From: an uncultured Geobacter sp.
GTDB lineage: Bacteria; Desulfobacterota; Desulfuromonadia; Geobacterales; DSM-12255
Direction of reading: 5' to 3'
NCBI GenBank assembly: GCA_937860145.1
Contig: CALMBF010000079.1
Location: 31,619 to 95,618, forward strand
Length of the DNA: 64,000 nt
A program made the translations under genes and the position numbers. Positions 49,322-58,633 of this stretch are shown here, one piece after another; position 1 is the stretch's first letter; every line of letters begins with the position of its first letter. The notes beneath the pieces were generated by a model. The model worked only from the letters and a program-made list of their open reading frames with translations. It was not told the origin of the DNA and did no database searches.

Positions 49322-50512
49322 TTACTGGATCAGGTTCTTCGGACGGACAACAATGGTGTAGACCTTCCACCGGTAGTTCTGCCACCCCGTGCCGATCAGG
49401 GCCGCGAGATCGAAGCGCCGGCCGGTGATCGTCGCGCCGCCGTCAAAGGATTCTCCCACGTCAATGGTTGTTGAAGGATACTTGTACAGCAGGTCTCTTT
49501 TACCATCCTGGGCAAGTATGTAGGCCCGTATCTCCCGTATCTGGGCCCGCTGGTCCGTTGCCGTTGCCGGAGGGGTGACCGTATGGAGGTTGACCCGCCC
49601 GGCACCATCCGTATCAAGCCCGTACACCACCTGCAAGTCGGCGACGCAATCAAGGAGCGGAATCACCGGATCATACCCCCCACTGCTATGGCTGATGTTG
49701 GACTTGTACAGGATGCCGGTGTTGGGGGCACACCCATCAGGCATGGTGGCAGGCCTCATGACGTAGTAGTCCGCCCGGTTGAACGGCATACGTACGCTCG
49801 TCGAACCGATGCCGTAAATCTGAAAGGTATCGCCGTCAAGATGTGTTTTCATCAGGGTCGAATAACCGCCGAAGGTGGACGAAAAGCCACTAGCCGAAAC
49901 CATCAGCATCCTGGATGTCGGGGTCGTGTTGAGGTTGTTCTTGACGACGATGACCCGGTCGGTCGAGGCAAAATCCCGGGTCGCGTCTCCCCAGGTGGCG
50001 ATCGACTTTGTCCCGTTGGCAAAGGCGACATTCGTCCATTTCTTGGCGATCTTGTTGGTAGCCGCCAGGGTCGACTTGATCACCAGGTACTTTGCGCCGT
50101 TGCCGCCGCCGTCGAGGTTGAACTTGGTGTTGGCGCTCTGCACGGGGCGCGGGGCGCCCGAGGGGGCGTCGTTGAAGCTATTCGCATCGCCGGAGATCCA
50201 GTACGAGGCAGCGGGCATGGACGAGCCGAGGTCTGACTCCGCATAGGTCGGCGTCGACTGAAAGCTCCACGGAAGCCCGAACCCGGCCTGTTCCATATCG
50301 GACCTCAGGACCTCCAGTCCGACAAGCCCTTCGATCTGGGTTTCCACCGACTTTGACTGCTGCGACGACTGGTTGACGATGGTTTTAAAGGTGCTCGACG
50401 TAATCAGCATGACCGTAAGAAAGATCGCCATCACCACGATCAGCTCCGTCAGACTGAAGCCCCGCTCGTCCAGTTCCGTATAAATCCTGTTCCTGCTGTC
50501 ACTACTAAGCAT
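49322..50512 (-). CDS. pilW: PilW-type minor pilin
   Basis: The 396-residue protein has a prepilin leader ending ERG followed by FSLTELIVVMAIFLTVMLITSS, the class III cleavage site for PilD and the conserved Glu5. The remaining body (for example SKSVETQIEGLVGLEVLRSDMEQAGFGLPW) matches PilW-like proteins. It initiates or primes pilus assembly with PilV, PilX and FimU. The gene follows pilV and precedes pilX by 15 bases. Confidence 0.88.
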   Translation of the reverse strand: MLSSDSRNRIYTELDERGFSLTELIVVMAIFLTVMLITSSTFKTIVNQSSQQSKSVETQIEGLVGLEVLRSDMEQAGFGLPWSFQSTPTYAESDLGSSMPAASYWISGDANSFNDAPSGAPRPVQSANTKFNLDGGGNGAKYLVIKSTLAATNKIAKKWTNVAFANGTKSIATWGDATRDFASTDRVIVVKNNLNTTPTSRMLMVSASGFSSTFGGYSTLMKTHLDGDTFQIYGIGSTSVRMPFNRADYYVMRPATMPDGCAPNTGILYKSNISHSSGGYDPVIPLLDCVADLQVVYGLDTDGAGRVNLHTVTPPATATDQRAQIREIRAYILAQDGKRDLLYKYPSTTIDVGESFDGGATITGRRFDLAALIGTGWQNYRWKVYTIVVRPKNLIQ

Positions 50513-50569
50513 ACTGCCGCTCCCGTGCCTGGGGGGATGACCCTTTATTGATTAATGTGACCCGAGCAC

Positions 50570-51019
50570 CTAACGGGCAATCGAGATCGGTGCCTTTACC
50601 CTGTTTTCATAGCTAACGCCCTTATACGTCCAGTTCACCAGCACCTCCAGCTGCTTGGTCACCGGCAGGGAATTCACTGACGAGAGCACCGTGGACCGCC
50701 GTGACACGCTGTAGGTCCTGGACGTCCCCCTGATCTTGCTCGGTATCTGGTACACCGGGTAGGTGTAGGTGTCGGTCGGTGTCGACGCGACGGAGATGTT
50801 GTCAAAACCTTTGCCCCGCATCTCGTTCATCACCCTCTCCCCCACGTTGACCGCCTCTTCACGGAGCTGGTTGCGCAGGTTGACCTCGAGCGCCAGGTTG
50901 ATTGCCTGAAGCAGGCCGAGCATCCCGACCATCAGGATCAGGATTGCCATCATCACTTCTATGAGGGTGAACCCCCTATTTTTGCTTGATATCATCGGTA
51001 ACACAGGCACCACCCTCAT
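50570..51019 (-). CDS. pilV: PilV-type minor pilin
   Basis: The 149-residue protein has a leader ending KNRG, then FTLIEVMMAILILMVGMLGLLQAI, the prepilin N-terminal helix with Glu5. The ATG at 51019 has GGGGAAG upstream. Another at 50995 would give a shorter leader. The start overlaps the end of the preceding FimU-type gene by 44 bases, which implies translational coupling. Confidence 0.88.
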   Translation of the reverse strand: MRVVPVLPMISSKNRGFTLIEVMMAILILMVGMLGLLQAINLALEVNLRNQLREEAVNVGERVMNEMRGKGFDNISVASTPTDTYTYPVYQIPSKIRGTSRTYSVSRRSTVLSSVNSLPVTKQLEVLVNWTYKGVSYENRVKAPISIAR

Positions 51020-51464
51020 CTCTCTTCCCCAGATTTATTCGTGCCTGTGACACAACCAGGCTGTCCACTGCGGCATCGTTGGCAACAGTCAGATCACCCG
51101 ACGGATTCACACAGAGCGAGACCTGGCTTCCGCTCATCAAACCTGAGGTATCAAAGGTCACCTTGTTATCCCCCGTCGGGACGAAGTTGAACTTGAAGCT
51201 CTTTTTCGAGAGGGGCGAACTTGTCACCACGTCCGACGAATAGAGCCGGAACTCCTTGCCGCTGATCACGACGCTCCGGGCCCTCTTGCCGTAGAGGGCC
51301 TCCGTGCGGACCGTCATCAGGTCGGCCTGAACGGTCTTGACCTGCGACTCGATGTTGGATTTTGTCGTCATCCTGTTCCAGTTCATGACCGCAATCGCCG
51401 AGAGGATGGCGATGATGGACATCACGATGATCAGCTCGACGAGTGTAAAACCCCGGGTCCCCAT
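50976..51464 (-). CDS. fimU: FimU/FimT-type minor pilin (GspH family)
   Basis: The 162-residue protein begins MGTRGFTLVELIIVMSIIAILSAIAVMNW, a very short leader before the PilD cleavage site and a helix with Glu5. The C-terminal half contains SLCVNPSGDLTV, seen in GspH/FimT domains. AGGAG lies 7 bases before the ATG and inside the pilY1 stop region, so translation is coupled to pilY1. fimT is an equally possible name. Confidence 0.82.
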   Translation of the reverse strand: MGTRGFTLVELIIVMSIIAILSAIAVMNWNRMTTKSNIESQVKTVQADLMTVRTEALYGKRARSVVISGKEFRLYSSDVVTSSPLSKKSFKFNFVPTGDNKVTFDTSGLMSGSQVSLCVNPSGDLTVANDAAVDSLVVSQARINLGKRDEGGACVTDDIKQK

Positions 51465-51465
51465 C

Positions 51466-54400
51466 TCAGTGCTCCTGAATGTGAAGGATCTTCTTGATCG
51501 GCTTGTTCATGCTGTTACTGATAATGGGGGGTGCATCTGACGGCGGCTTGCCGGTCATGGGGGTCATCATCCGGCGGTTCAGCTTGTCGGTGAACGCGGC
51601 CGAGAGATCGACCTCCTTGAACTCACCGGTGGAGAGCTGGATGAGGGCCTTGCCGGCCAGGGCACTGGCTGCCGCCTGGCTACCGGTGTCATACTTGAGC
51701 CCCCAGAGGTAGGAGTTGCCACCATAGCCGCAGACATCCATGGTCGGTTTGAACGAGGTGAAGAAGACCGTGCCGTTGGTCAGGGCGACGGTATCGGTAA
51801 CAACCCTCTCAGCAGCCTCGGTGGATGTGGCTGGGTCAAGGTATATGTACCAGCCGGCATTGCCTGAGGTAAGCGTGGACACGGAGCTTGTCTGGTCGAC
51901 CAGGGTAGACGGTGTAATGGCCGCGGTGCAACTCTTGTCGAGGAAATTCCCCGGAACGGCCGCCGTGTTGTAACAGGGCTCCTTGATGCCGAAGATCCTG
52001 CGGGTGCTGTTGTAGTCGTCAAGGGAGGTACTGTCACGATAGTAGTAACGGCCGGCTCCGAAGAAGAGCCAGAGGTTGCGGTTTTTCTTATCCTGCAGCC
52101 TGGAGATGGCGGTCGTGACCGGGCCGATGTTATCCCATATCGTGCTCCAGGTCCACGGGGCAGTTGCGTCAGCCGGGTCAAGACTCTCCTTGGTCATGAT
52201 CCTGCCGACCCCTCCCCTCGTCCAGGTATTGGTCGCAGTCTCCTTCTTGACATAGCCGACGTACACGGCATCATCCTGGTAGTTACCGGCAGCGGTGGGG
52301 GATGAGCGGTCCACGTCGATGGACGCGCCCATCATGGACCCGGCAAAGGCATTCGCTATGCCGGTGTCAATGGTCTTGACGAGTGTTCCCGTCTGCAGGT
52401 CGACCACGAAGAACTTCAGGTTCTGGTTGGAGCGCCCCATGAACTGGTGGCTGGTGGTGTCGATGGGGCCGGTGGGCCCGGAGCCGAAGACCGCAAACCA
52501 CTTGCCGTTCTTCTCCTTGTCCCCCACACGGACGATGGCCGGGCCGGACATGGAGTACCCGAGGGCAGGGTCGCTGAACTCCCATAGGAGCGAGGGGTTG
52601 GCGGGGTCGGTCACATCCAGGGCGAAGTAGGACGAATACCCGAGCCCCTTGGTCCCGTCGGCCGGGTCGGTGATCGGAGTCTGCACGCAGTTGGCACCCG
52701 CTGCGCAACTCATGGTCGTGGCGCCGCCGAGCCCCATACCGCCGATGACAACGGTCCGCCAGGTATTCTTGGTCGGATCGAGGTTGTTGCTGGCGTCAAC
52801 GACGGTGGAGTTCCTGAGCTTGGGACAGTTCTCGTACGTGGCGCGGGTACAGGTCCCCACACCCGTATAGCCGATGCTCGCATCGAAGATGCTGGTCCGG
52901 CCGTCGACATAGTAGAGGTGGCCGTAGGCAGGGTCAGACAGGTATTTCAGGTAGGGAAGGACATTTTTCGGGACATAGGCCCACATCTCCTTGCCCAGGT
53001 CGGTTCCCGACAGGCTCGCCTTCTGGAAGCCCGATGACTGGACCGAAAGGACGCCGAGGTTGAAAGCGTGGAAGAGCCCGTCGTTCCCCCCCACGTACAC
53101 CATCCCCCGGTTCTGGTACTGGTTGGAGTTGATGTAGGAGAGGTATGAATTGTCCGAGTACCCCCCCGGCTGGGGGAGGTTATAGGTATTCAGCCTCACC
53201 GTCGACTGTACCCGGGGGGTGGAGGAGATGATATCGCCCAGGCGCCAGATGCCCGAGGTCACAACCCCGGTCACCGGGTCCTTGATGCTGACCGTGCGCT
53301 CCCGGTAGCCTGACTGCTCCTGGCCGTGGACCCAGTTGATCAGCTTGGGGGACTCGGCAGCCGCCAGGTTCAGGTAGGGGGCGAGTGCCGCCGAGTTGTC
53401 GGGCACGGAACCGCCGGGGAAGGTGCTCGACGAGAAGTTGACCAGCGTGCTGCCGTCGAGGGTGGTCAGCAGGTTCCGGGGGGATGACGAGATGTTACGC
53501 TGCCAGAGGATTTTCCCTGCCCGCCAGAGGCTCTTGATATAGTCGGGGTCGATGAGCCCCCCCACTGCCGTGTCGCCGGTGCCGTCGCCGTCCGTATCCT
53601 GGTAGAGCTGGACCATGGTCTTGTCGGAGGTGGTGTCGAAGGTGAAGCGGGCGACGTAATCGTTGAGCAGGTTCAGCTTGAAGTCACTGTTCGTGTCCTC
53701 GCGGATGGTACTGTTGTTGATGTAGGGGTCGACGAAGTACCAGAGGTTCTGCATCTCCCCGATCCAGTTGACCGTGGTCTGGTTCTCGAAGATCTTCTTC
53801 GGGTAGAAGACCGCCTGGAGGATGTTGGCGCCGCTCCCCTCGCTGTTGGAAAGGATCGATGCCGCGGTACCGGATGCGGCCCGTGCCGCGACGTCCTGGA
53901 AGACGCCGGTGAGGGCGGCCACCAGCCCCGGGTAGTCGTTGGCCTGTTTCAGGGCCGTCCCCCCCTTTTCGGCGGTCTTCTTCAGGAGGGTGTAGGAGTT
54001 GCAGTCACCGCTGGCGCCGTTGGACTCGCCGTTGAAGACCACGTAGGAGGTGATGGAGTCCCGTGCCGAGTCGGGGAACGTGGTGGACGCCGGGGAGGCG
54101 AGGTTCAAGGTGGCGATGTTCCGGTTCTTGGCAAGCCAGGACATGATGGGGAGATTGTTGTTCCCGCCGTAGTCGAGGGTCGTCCCGGAAGGCGCACCGG
54201 TGCAGTTGACCTGGGTTATCCCGGCCTGGGGGGCATAGAGGGTGGCCAGGGCACGGGCGCTGCTGTTCCGGTCGGCAGTGGAGGCACCGTCGCTGACCAG
54301 GAGGATATAGTTCTGCTGGCAGCGGTACTCGGAGGGGTTGTAGTTCTCGTTGAAGTCAGCCGGCGCGGTGGTGAAATCGGTGTAGTCGGTGCTGGTGGTC

Positions 54401-57015
54401 CTGAGGGCGTTCAGCCGCAGGGCCGTGCGGCTCTTCCCCGCGTCGGCGCCGGTGGGGATCCGGGCAAAGTAGCCGATGGCATTGTAGAACGCCTCGGAGA
54501 ACGGGGTCCAGGAGCTGGCCTTGATGTCGTCCAGGACCTTCACCAGGGAGGCGGACGTGGTATGGTCGCCGACCCCGTTGCCGATGCACGCCTGGTTGCT
54601 GCCACTGCAGTTGGCCACGGTCGTGCAGACGGTGCTCCCCTTCGTGCCGCAGTACCCCCCCAGACAGGTATCGAAGCCGGAGCAGTCGGCATCGGCCGTA
54701 CAGGGGGTGGTGGTCATGGTCGCACAGAGACCGAACCCGATGGGGTAGAGGATTCTCCCGCCGTCCAGGTTGGTACTGCCGCTGACCGTAGCGTCACACG
54801 TATTGGTGCCACCGCAGTCGATATTCTGGGTGCAAACCTTGGTGGCGTCGTTGGAGCAGACCTTGGGTGTTCCGGTCAACGCGGTTTCCGACGCCGACCC
54901 GTAGGGGTTGAAGCTCATGATACCCATGCGGATATTGGTGCCGAACTGCTGCACCAGGCCGGTCGGGGCGGCCGAGGTCGCCAGCTTGGCCCGCACGGTC
55001 GCGATCGGTGAGCCGAGCTGGGACTCGACCCCCAGACCGCTTAATATTGACGGGAGGTTGTCGGTAATCGCCGTGTTGGACGGAGCATCGGTCGGGTCGG
55101 TCACCGGCGGGGCAGAAACGTTGTTGCAGAAGCGGTACTCCGCCTCGGCCAGATTGGAGTCGGTTCCGGTCAGGACCCAGTTGCCGGAACTGTCCGTGGT
55201 GTAGTACTGGCCGGCATAGGATGTGCCGCAGAGAAGTGCAGGGTTGCCGGGGGCGATGGCATCAGGACCGGCATCGCAGGTGACCGAGCCATCAGCCGCA
55301 CAGTCGGTGTTGGAGGAGCACTGCTGCAGGTGATTGTTGTGGCAGGTCTTGTAGTTCGCGTAGATATCCGGGCACATCTGCTTGATCGTATTGACGTTGG
55401 CAAAACCGTACATGGGGGGTGACTGCACCGTCCCGCGGATTGTCCAGCATTCCTGCATGGTCTGTTGGAAAGCGACCTTGGTCTTGACCGCCGCCTGCTG
55501 CGCAGACGTGATGCAGTCACCGACGTAGTTGGAGATGCAGGGGCCGAAGTCGCCCCCCGCCGTGACGACGCAGGGAGTGTAATCGTTGGTCACTGCCGCG
55601 GTATAGCCGAGACACACACCCGCCCTGCCGAGAAAGGTTGTGCCGGTGGACCTGAAGCTGCAATCGGTTGACTCCGTGGCCGGCCTGCACCTCACGTTGG
55701 AGGGGGGGACGTCGTTTTTCCCCGGCGCCGGAGAGTACAAGGCCTTGTCAGTGGAGCAGTAGCCCAGCACCTCGGGGGTCACCGGCCTGCAGGCCGTGTT
55801 CTCCGTGAGCGGGGTGCACGTAATGCTCGGTTTTCCCGAACAGTAGCTTCCTGCCGGGACCTTGCAGGTGGTGGCGTCGGACGTGCCGCTGCAGCTCTTG
55901 GCAGTATCCTGGTTGCAGACAAAACCGGTCTGGGCAATGGCAGAGTTGAGTATGCACTCGCTGTTGGTGGTACATGCTATGGGCGAGATGGGGTGCGGCA
56001 GGAGGGGCGGGAGCTTACAGCTGCCGCCCGTCGTCCCCGTGCTGTCGAGGCAGGTCGCGACGGACTGCTTGATCTCCGCGTTGTTGCCGGTGGCGATGTC
56101 CTGGATCGCCTTCTGGCAGGCGGCGAAGTCGAACTGCTTGTTGAGGGCGCTGTAGATGTTGATGTAGGTCTGGCCGCCGCTATAAGGGGCGGTCGGGTTC
56201 AGGAGGTTGGGCTCGCCGGTAACGGTGAAGGTGACCCCCAGGGGGACGTTGGTGTTGATGGTGCCGTCGTTGTAGTTGACGAAGTCGCCGGTGTTCGCGT
56301 CCTTCACGTACCCCTGCCCCACGCACCCCCGCGACTCGGGGAGAAGTGCCGAGCCGTCGAACTTGCCGCCGGTCAGGATCTTTTTCTGGATGTCCAGCTT
56401 GGAGGCGGTGAGCCAGTTGAGGTAGTTCCCCTTGGCAACGAGGCCGACGAGGGTTTTGGGACGATTGAACTGGAGACACAAGGTGTTGGCGATGGTCTTG
56501 GTGGTGTAGGCACCGGTCGGGCAGCTGAAGGTGTAGGTCGACGGCTCCTCGGCAAAATCGTCGCTTGCCGTGCGGTAGGTGTAGAACTTGTCCTTGTCGA
56601 AATAGCCGTAGTAGCTGCTGGTGCTGGAGTAGGTCTCGTCGTAGCAGTAGTAGGGGTTCCGGTCGAAGACGCTGCAGATCTCGGAGGTGTTGCAGGTCTC
56701 CCCCCCGGGGCACTCCAGGTTCGACGAACAGGTCTTGGAGGTGGTCAGGGAGCAGTAGGAGCAGTCAAGGTCGATGGAGCAGCTCTTGGAGGTGCTCACG
56801 GAGCAGTGCTTCTTCCCCTTGTCCACGTAGGCCAGGTCGTACATACTGGCGGAGTTGTCCATGATCAGGAGCATGTTCGGCTTCACCCCGGCGGTGATGA
56901 ACGGAGGGGTAATGCAGTACTGGTTGCCCGGGTCCGCCATGGCGATTGCCGGGAAGAGCAGAAGAGCCGGCAGCAGGGCCAGGCGGAGTGACTGTAACAG
57001 TGATCTTTTCAGCAT
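51466..57015 (-). CDS. pilY1: PilY1-type pilus tip protein with Cys-rich repeats
   Basis: The 1849-residue secreted protein starts at ATG 57015 (MLKRSLLQSLRLALLPALLLF), with GAGGTG upstream and a signal peptide ending AMA. A VWA-like start with MIDAS motif DNSAS (residues 53-57) is interrupted at once by Cys-rich repeats (residues 71-108). A second Cys-rich block lies near 728-812. A calcium-loop DTDGDGTGD occurs near 1140, and the C-terminal third is the PilC/PilY1 beta-propeller (GMVYVGGNDGLFHAFN...). It is expected at the pilus tip in adhesion and calcium-controlled retraction. It is first in its operon, behind a sigma-54 promoter. Confidence 0.92.
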   Translation of the reverse strand: MLKRSLLQSLRLALLPALLLFPAIAMADPGNQYCITPPFITAGVKPNMLLIMDNSASMYDLAYVDKGKKHCSVSTSKSCSIDLDCSYCSLTTSKTCSSNLECPGGETCNTSEICSVFDRNPYYCYDETYSSTSSYYGYFDKDKFYTYRTASDDFAEEPSTYTFSCPTGAYTTKTIANTLCLQFNRPKTLVGLVAKGNYLNWLTASKLDIQKKILTGGKFDGSALLPESRGCVGQGYVKDANTGDFVNYNDGTINTNVPLGVTFTVTGEPNLLNPTAPYSGGQTYINIYSALNKQFDFAACQKAIQDIATGNNAEIKQSVATCLDSTGTTGGSCKLPPLLPHPISPIACTTNSECILNSAIAQTGFVCNQDTAKSCSGTSDATTCKVPAGSYCSGKPSITCTPLTENTACRPVTPEVLGYCSTDKALYSPAPGKNDVPPSNVRCRPATESTDCSFRSTGTTFLGRAGVCLGYTAAVTNDYTPCVVTAGGDFGPCISNYVGDCITSAQQAAVKTKVAFQQTMQECWTIRGTVQSPPMYGFANVNTIKQMCPDIYANYKTCHNNHLQQCSSNTDCAADGSVTCDAGPDAIAPGNPALLCGTSYAGQYYTTDSSGNWVLTGTDSNLAEAEYRFCNNVSAPPVTDPTDAPSNTAITDNLPSILSGLGVESQLGSPIATVRAKLATSAAPTGLVQQFGTNIRMGIMSFNPYGSASETALTGTPKVCSNDATKVCTQNIDCGGTNTCDATVSGSTNLDGGRILYPIGFGLCATMTTTPCTADADCSGFDTCLGGYCGTKGSTVCTTVANCSGSNQACIGNGVGDHTTSASLVKVLDDIKASSWTPFSEAFYNAIGYFARIPTGADAGKSRTALRLNALRTTSTDYTDFTTAPADFNENYNPSEYRCQQNYILLVSDGASTADRNSSARALATLYAPQAGITQVNCTGAPSGTTLDYGGNNNLPIMSWLAKNRNIATLNLASPASTTFPDSARDSITSYVVFNGESNGASGDCNSYTLLKKTAEKGGTALKQANDYPGLVAALTGVFQDVAARAASGTAASILSNSEGSGANILQAVFYPKKIFENQTTVNWIGEMQNLWYFVDPYINNSTIREDTNSDFKLNLLNDYVARFTFDTTSDKTMVQLYQDTDGDGTGDTAVGGLIDPDYIKSLWRAGKILWQRNISSSPRNLLTTLDGSTLVNFSSSTFPGGSVPDNSAALAPYLNLAAAESPKLINWVHGQEQSGYRERTVSIKDPVTGVVTSGIWRLGDIISSTPRVQSTVRLNTYNLPQPGGYSDNSYLSYINSNQYQNRGMVYVGGNDGLFHAFNLGVLSVQSSGFQKASLSGTDLGKEMWAYVPKNVLPYLKYLSDPAYGHLYYVDGRTSIFDASIGYTGVGTCTRATYENCPKLRNSTVVDASNNLDPTKNTWRTVVIGGMGLGGATTMSCAAGANCVQTPITDPADGTKGLGYSSYFALDVTDPANPSLLWEFSDPALGYSMSGPAIVRVGDKEKNGKWFAVFGSGPTGPIDTTSHQFMGRSNQNLKFFVVDLQTGTLVKTIDTGIANAFAGSMMGASIDVDRSSPTAAGNYQDDAVYVGYVKKETATNTWTRGGVGRIMTKESLDPADATAPWTWSTIWDNIGPVTTAISRLQDKKNRNLWLFFGAGRYYYRDSTSLDDYNSTRRIFGIKEPCYNTAAVPGNFLDKSCTAAITPSTLVDQTSSVSTLTSGNAGWYIYLDPATSTEAAERVVTDTVALTNGTVFFTSFKPTMDVCGYGGNSYLWGLKYDTGSQAAASALAGKALIQLSTGEFKEVDLSAAFTDKLNRRMMTPMTGKPPSDAPPIISNSMNKPIKKILHIQEH

Positions 57016-57074
57016 AACCACACCTCTTGCTTGGTGTTGATGGGTTTCCCAAAATTCATGGCAACTTTTTAAAC

Positions 57075-57091
57075 AAGCAACAAAAGTGCCA
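57075..57091 (-). promoter_or_regulatory. Sigma-54 promoter of the pilY1-minor pilin operon
   Basis: On the minus strand TTGGCAC (TGGCAC at 57086-57091), five bases and TTGCTT (57075-57080) match the -24/-12 consensus exactly. The start site is near 57064, about 50 bases before pilY1. A sigma-54-dependent response regulator gene lies just upstream. Confidence 0.88.
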
Positions 57092-57209
57092 AACCATGTC
57101 GACATCGCAACAAGCTTAAAATACAGACTTTTTCAGGCGCCCCCCGTACCCTGCCCCCACTGTACTATGAAATAATTGCGTAGTGACTGACAAAATCGCG
57201 TCACGGGCC

Positions 57210-58589
57210 TCACTCCAGCCCGTACTCCTTCAGCTTGTAGAGCAGGGCCCGGTGACTGATCTCCAGAAGCCGGGCCGCGTGGGTACGGTTCCCGCCGGTC
57301 CTCTCCAGGGCTCTCCTGATGAGCGCCTTTTCCAGGGCTTCCCCCGACTGCTTGATGGAGAGGGACCCGCCGGCCACCAGGGCAGCCGCGTCGTCGGTCC
57401 GGTCGGGGAAGAGCCGGGCCGGCAGCTGTTCGGCTCCGAGCAGGGGACCGTCGCAGAGGATGACCCCCCGCTCGATGACGTTCTCCAGCTCCCGCACGTT
57501 GCCCGGCCAGGCATAGGCGGCCAGCGCCCCCATGGCCCCGGGGGATATCCCCTTTACCTCCTTGCCGAAGCGGCGGTTGTACCGTTCCAGGAAGTGCTCC
57601 GCCAGAAGCCCTATGTCGTCGGGTCTCTCCCGCAGGGGGGGGAGGGGGATGACGAAGACGTTCAGGCGGAAGAAGAGGTCCTCACGGAAGCGGCCGGCGG
57701 CCACCTCATCCTCCAGCCTGCGTGCCGTGGCGGAGACCACGCGCACGTCGACCTTTTTCACCGTGCTCCCCCCCACCCGCTTGATCTCCTCATCCTCAAG
57801 CACCCGGAGCAGTTTCGCCTGGAGGGACAGGGGCATGTCGCCGATCTCGTCGAGGAAGAGGGTACCGCCGTCCGCCTGCTCGAAGAGGCCGGCCTTGTCC
57901 GCGACGGCATCGGTGAAGGCACCCTTGACATGGCCGAACAGCTCGCTCTCCAGCAGGTTTTCCGGGATGGCCGCACAGTTGACCGCCACGAAGGGAAAGG
58001 GGCGGCGGACACCCTCGACATGCAGCGCCCTCGCCACCAGCTCCTTGCCGGTCCCCGACTCGCCGGTGATCAGCACCGTGGTGCGGTAGTCGCACACCCG
58101 GCGGATCATGGTGAAGACCTCCTGCATGCGCGGGTTGCGGCTGATGATGCTGGCAAAGGACGACTCCCGGCGCAGCTCCTCCCTCAGGCAACGGTTCTCC
58201 TCCTTGAGCCGCTCCCGCTCCTCGGCCTTCTTCAGCACCAGGACGATCTCCTCGTTGCGGAACGGCTTGGAGATGTAGTCGTATGCCCCCAGCTTCATGC
58301 ACTCCAGAGCGGTATCCAGGTCGCCGTAGGCCGACATCATGATGACGGTCGACTCGATCCCGCGGGCGGAGATCCCCTCCAGCAGCCCCCTGCCGTCGAG
58401 GCGCGGCATCATGATGTCGCTGAGGATGAAATCGTAGCTCCGGCCGGAGAGCATCTCAAGGGCATCCGCGCCGTTGGCGGCACTCTCCACCTGGTACCCC
58501 TGTTTTTTGAGCACGACGGAGAGCATGTGGCGCAGGTTCTCCTCGTCATCGACCACCAGGATCCTTTTTTTGGCCTCACTCTTTTTCAC
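57210..58589 (-). CDS. Sigma-54-dependent response regulator (NtrC/PilR family)
   Basis: The 459-residue protein has a receiver domain with phospho-acceptor Asp58 (FILSDIMMPRLDG), a central AAA+ domain with Walker A GESGTGKE, the sigma-54 contact loop ESELFGHVKGAFTDA and Walker B GGTLFLDEIGD, and a C-terminal Fis-type HTH (NRTHAARLLEISHRALLYKLKEYG). The GTG start has GGAGAGG upstream. It follows its histidine kinase by 44 bases. With the sigma-54 promoter next to it, it is the best candidate activator of the pilY1 operon. It is not necessarily PilR, which usually sits beside pilA. Confidence 0.95.
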   Translation of the reverse strand: MKKSEAKKRILVVDDEENLRHMLSVVLKKQGYQVESAANGADALEMLSGRSYDFILSDIMMPRLDGRGLLEGISARGIESTVIMMSAYGDLDTALECMKLGAYDYISKPFRNEEIVLVLKKAEERERLKEENRCLREELRRESSFASIISRNPRMQEVFTMIRRVCDYRTTVLITGESGTGKELVARALHVEGVRRPFPFVAVNCAAIPENLLESELFGHVKGAFTDAVADKAGLFEQADGGTLFLDEIGDMPLSLQAKLLRVLEDEEIKRVGGSTVKKVDVRVVSATARRLEDEVAAGRFREDLFFRLNVFVIPLPPLRERPDDIGLLAEHFLERYNRRFGKEVKGISPGAMGALAAYAWPGNVRELENVIERGVILCDGPLLGAEQLPARLFPDRTDDAAALVAGGSLSIKQSGEALEKALIRRALERTGGNRTHAARLLEISHRALLYKLKEYGLE

Positions 58590-58633
58590 GCCAGTCCTCT
58601 CCGCACGACCCGGGTCGGGCCGGGCAGCCCCCC

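Noticed and set aside
57210..58589. Naming the response regulator pilR
   Set aside because: The family is right but in Geobacter PilR is encoded near pilA, which is not in this window. The gene here may be a different NtrC-type regulator, so no symbol was given.
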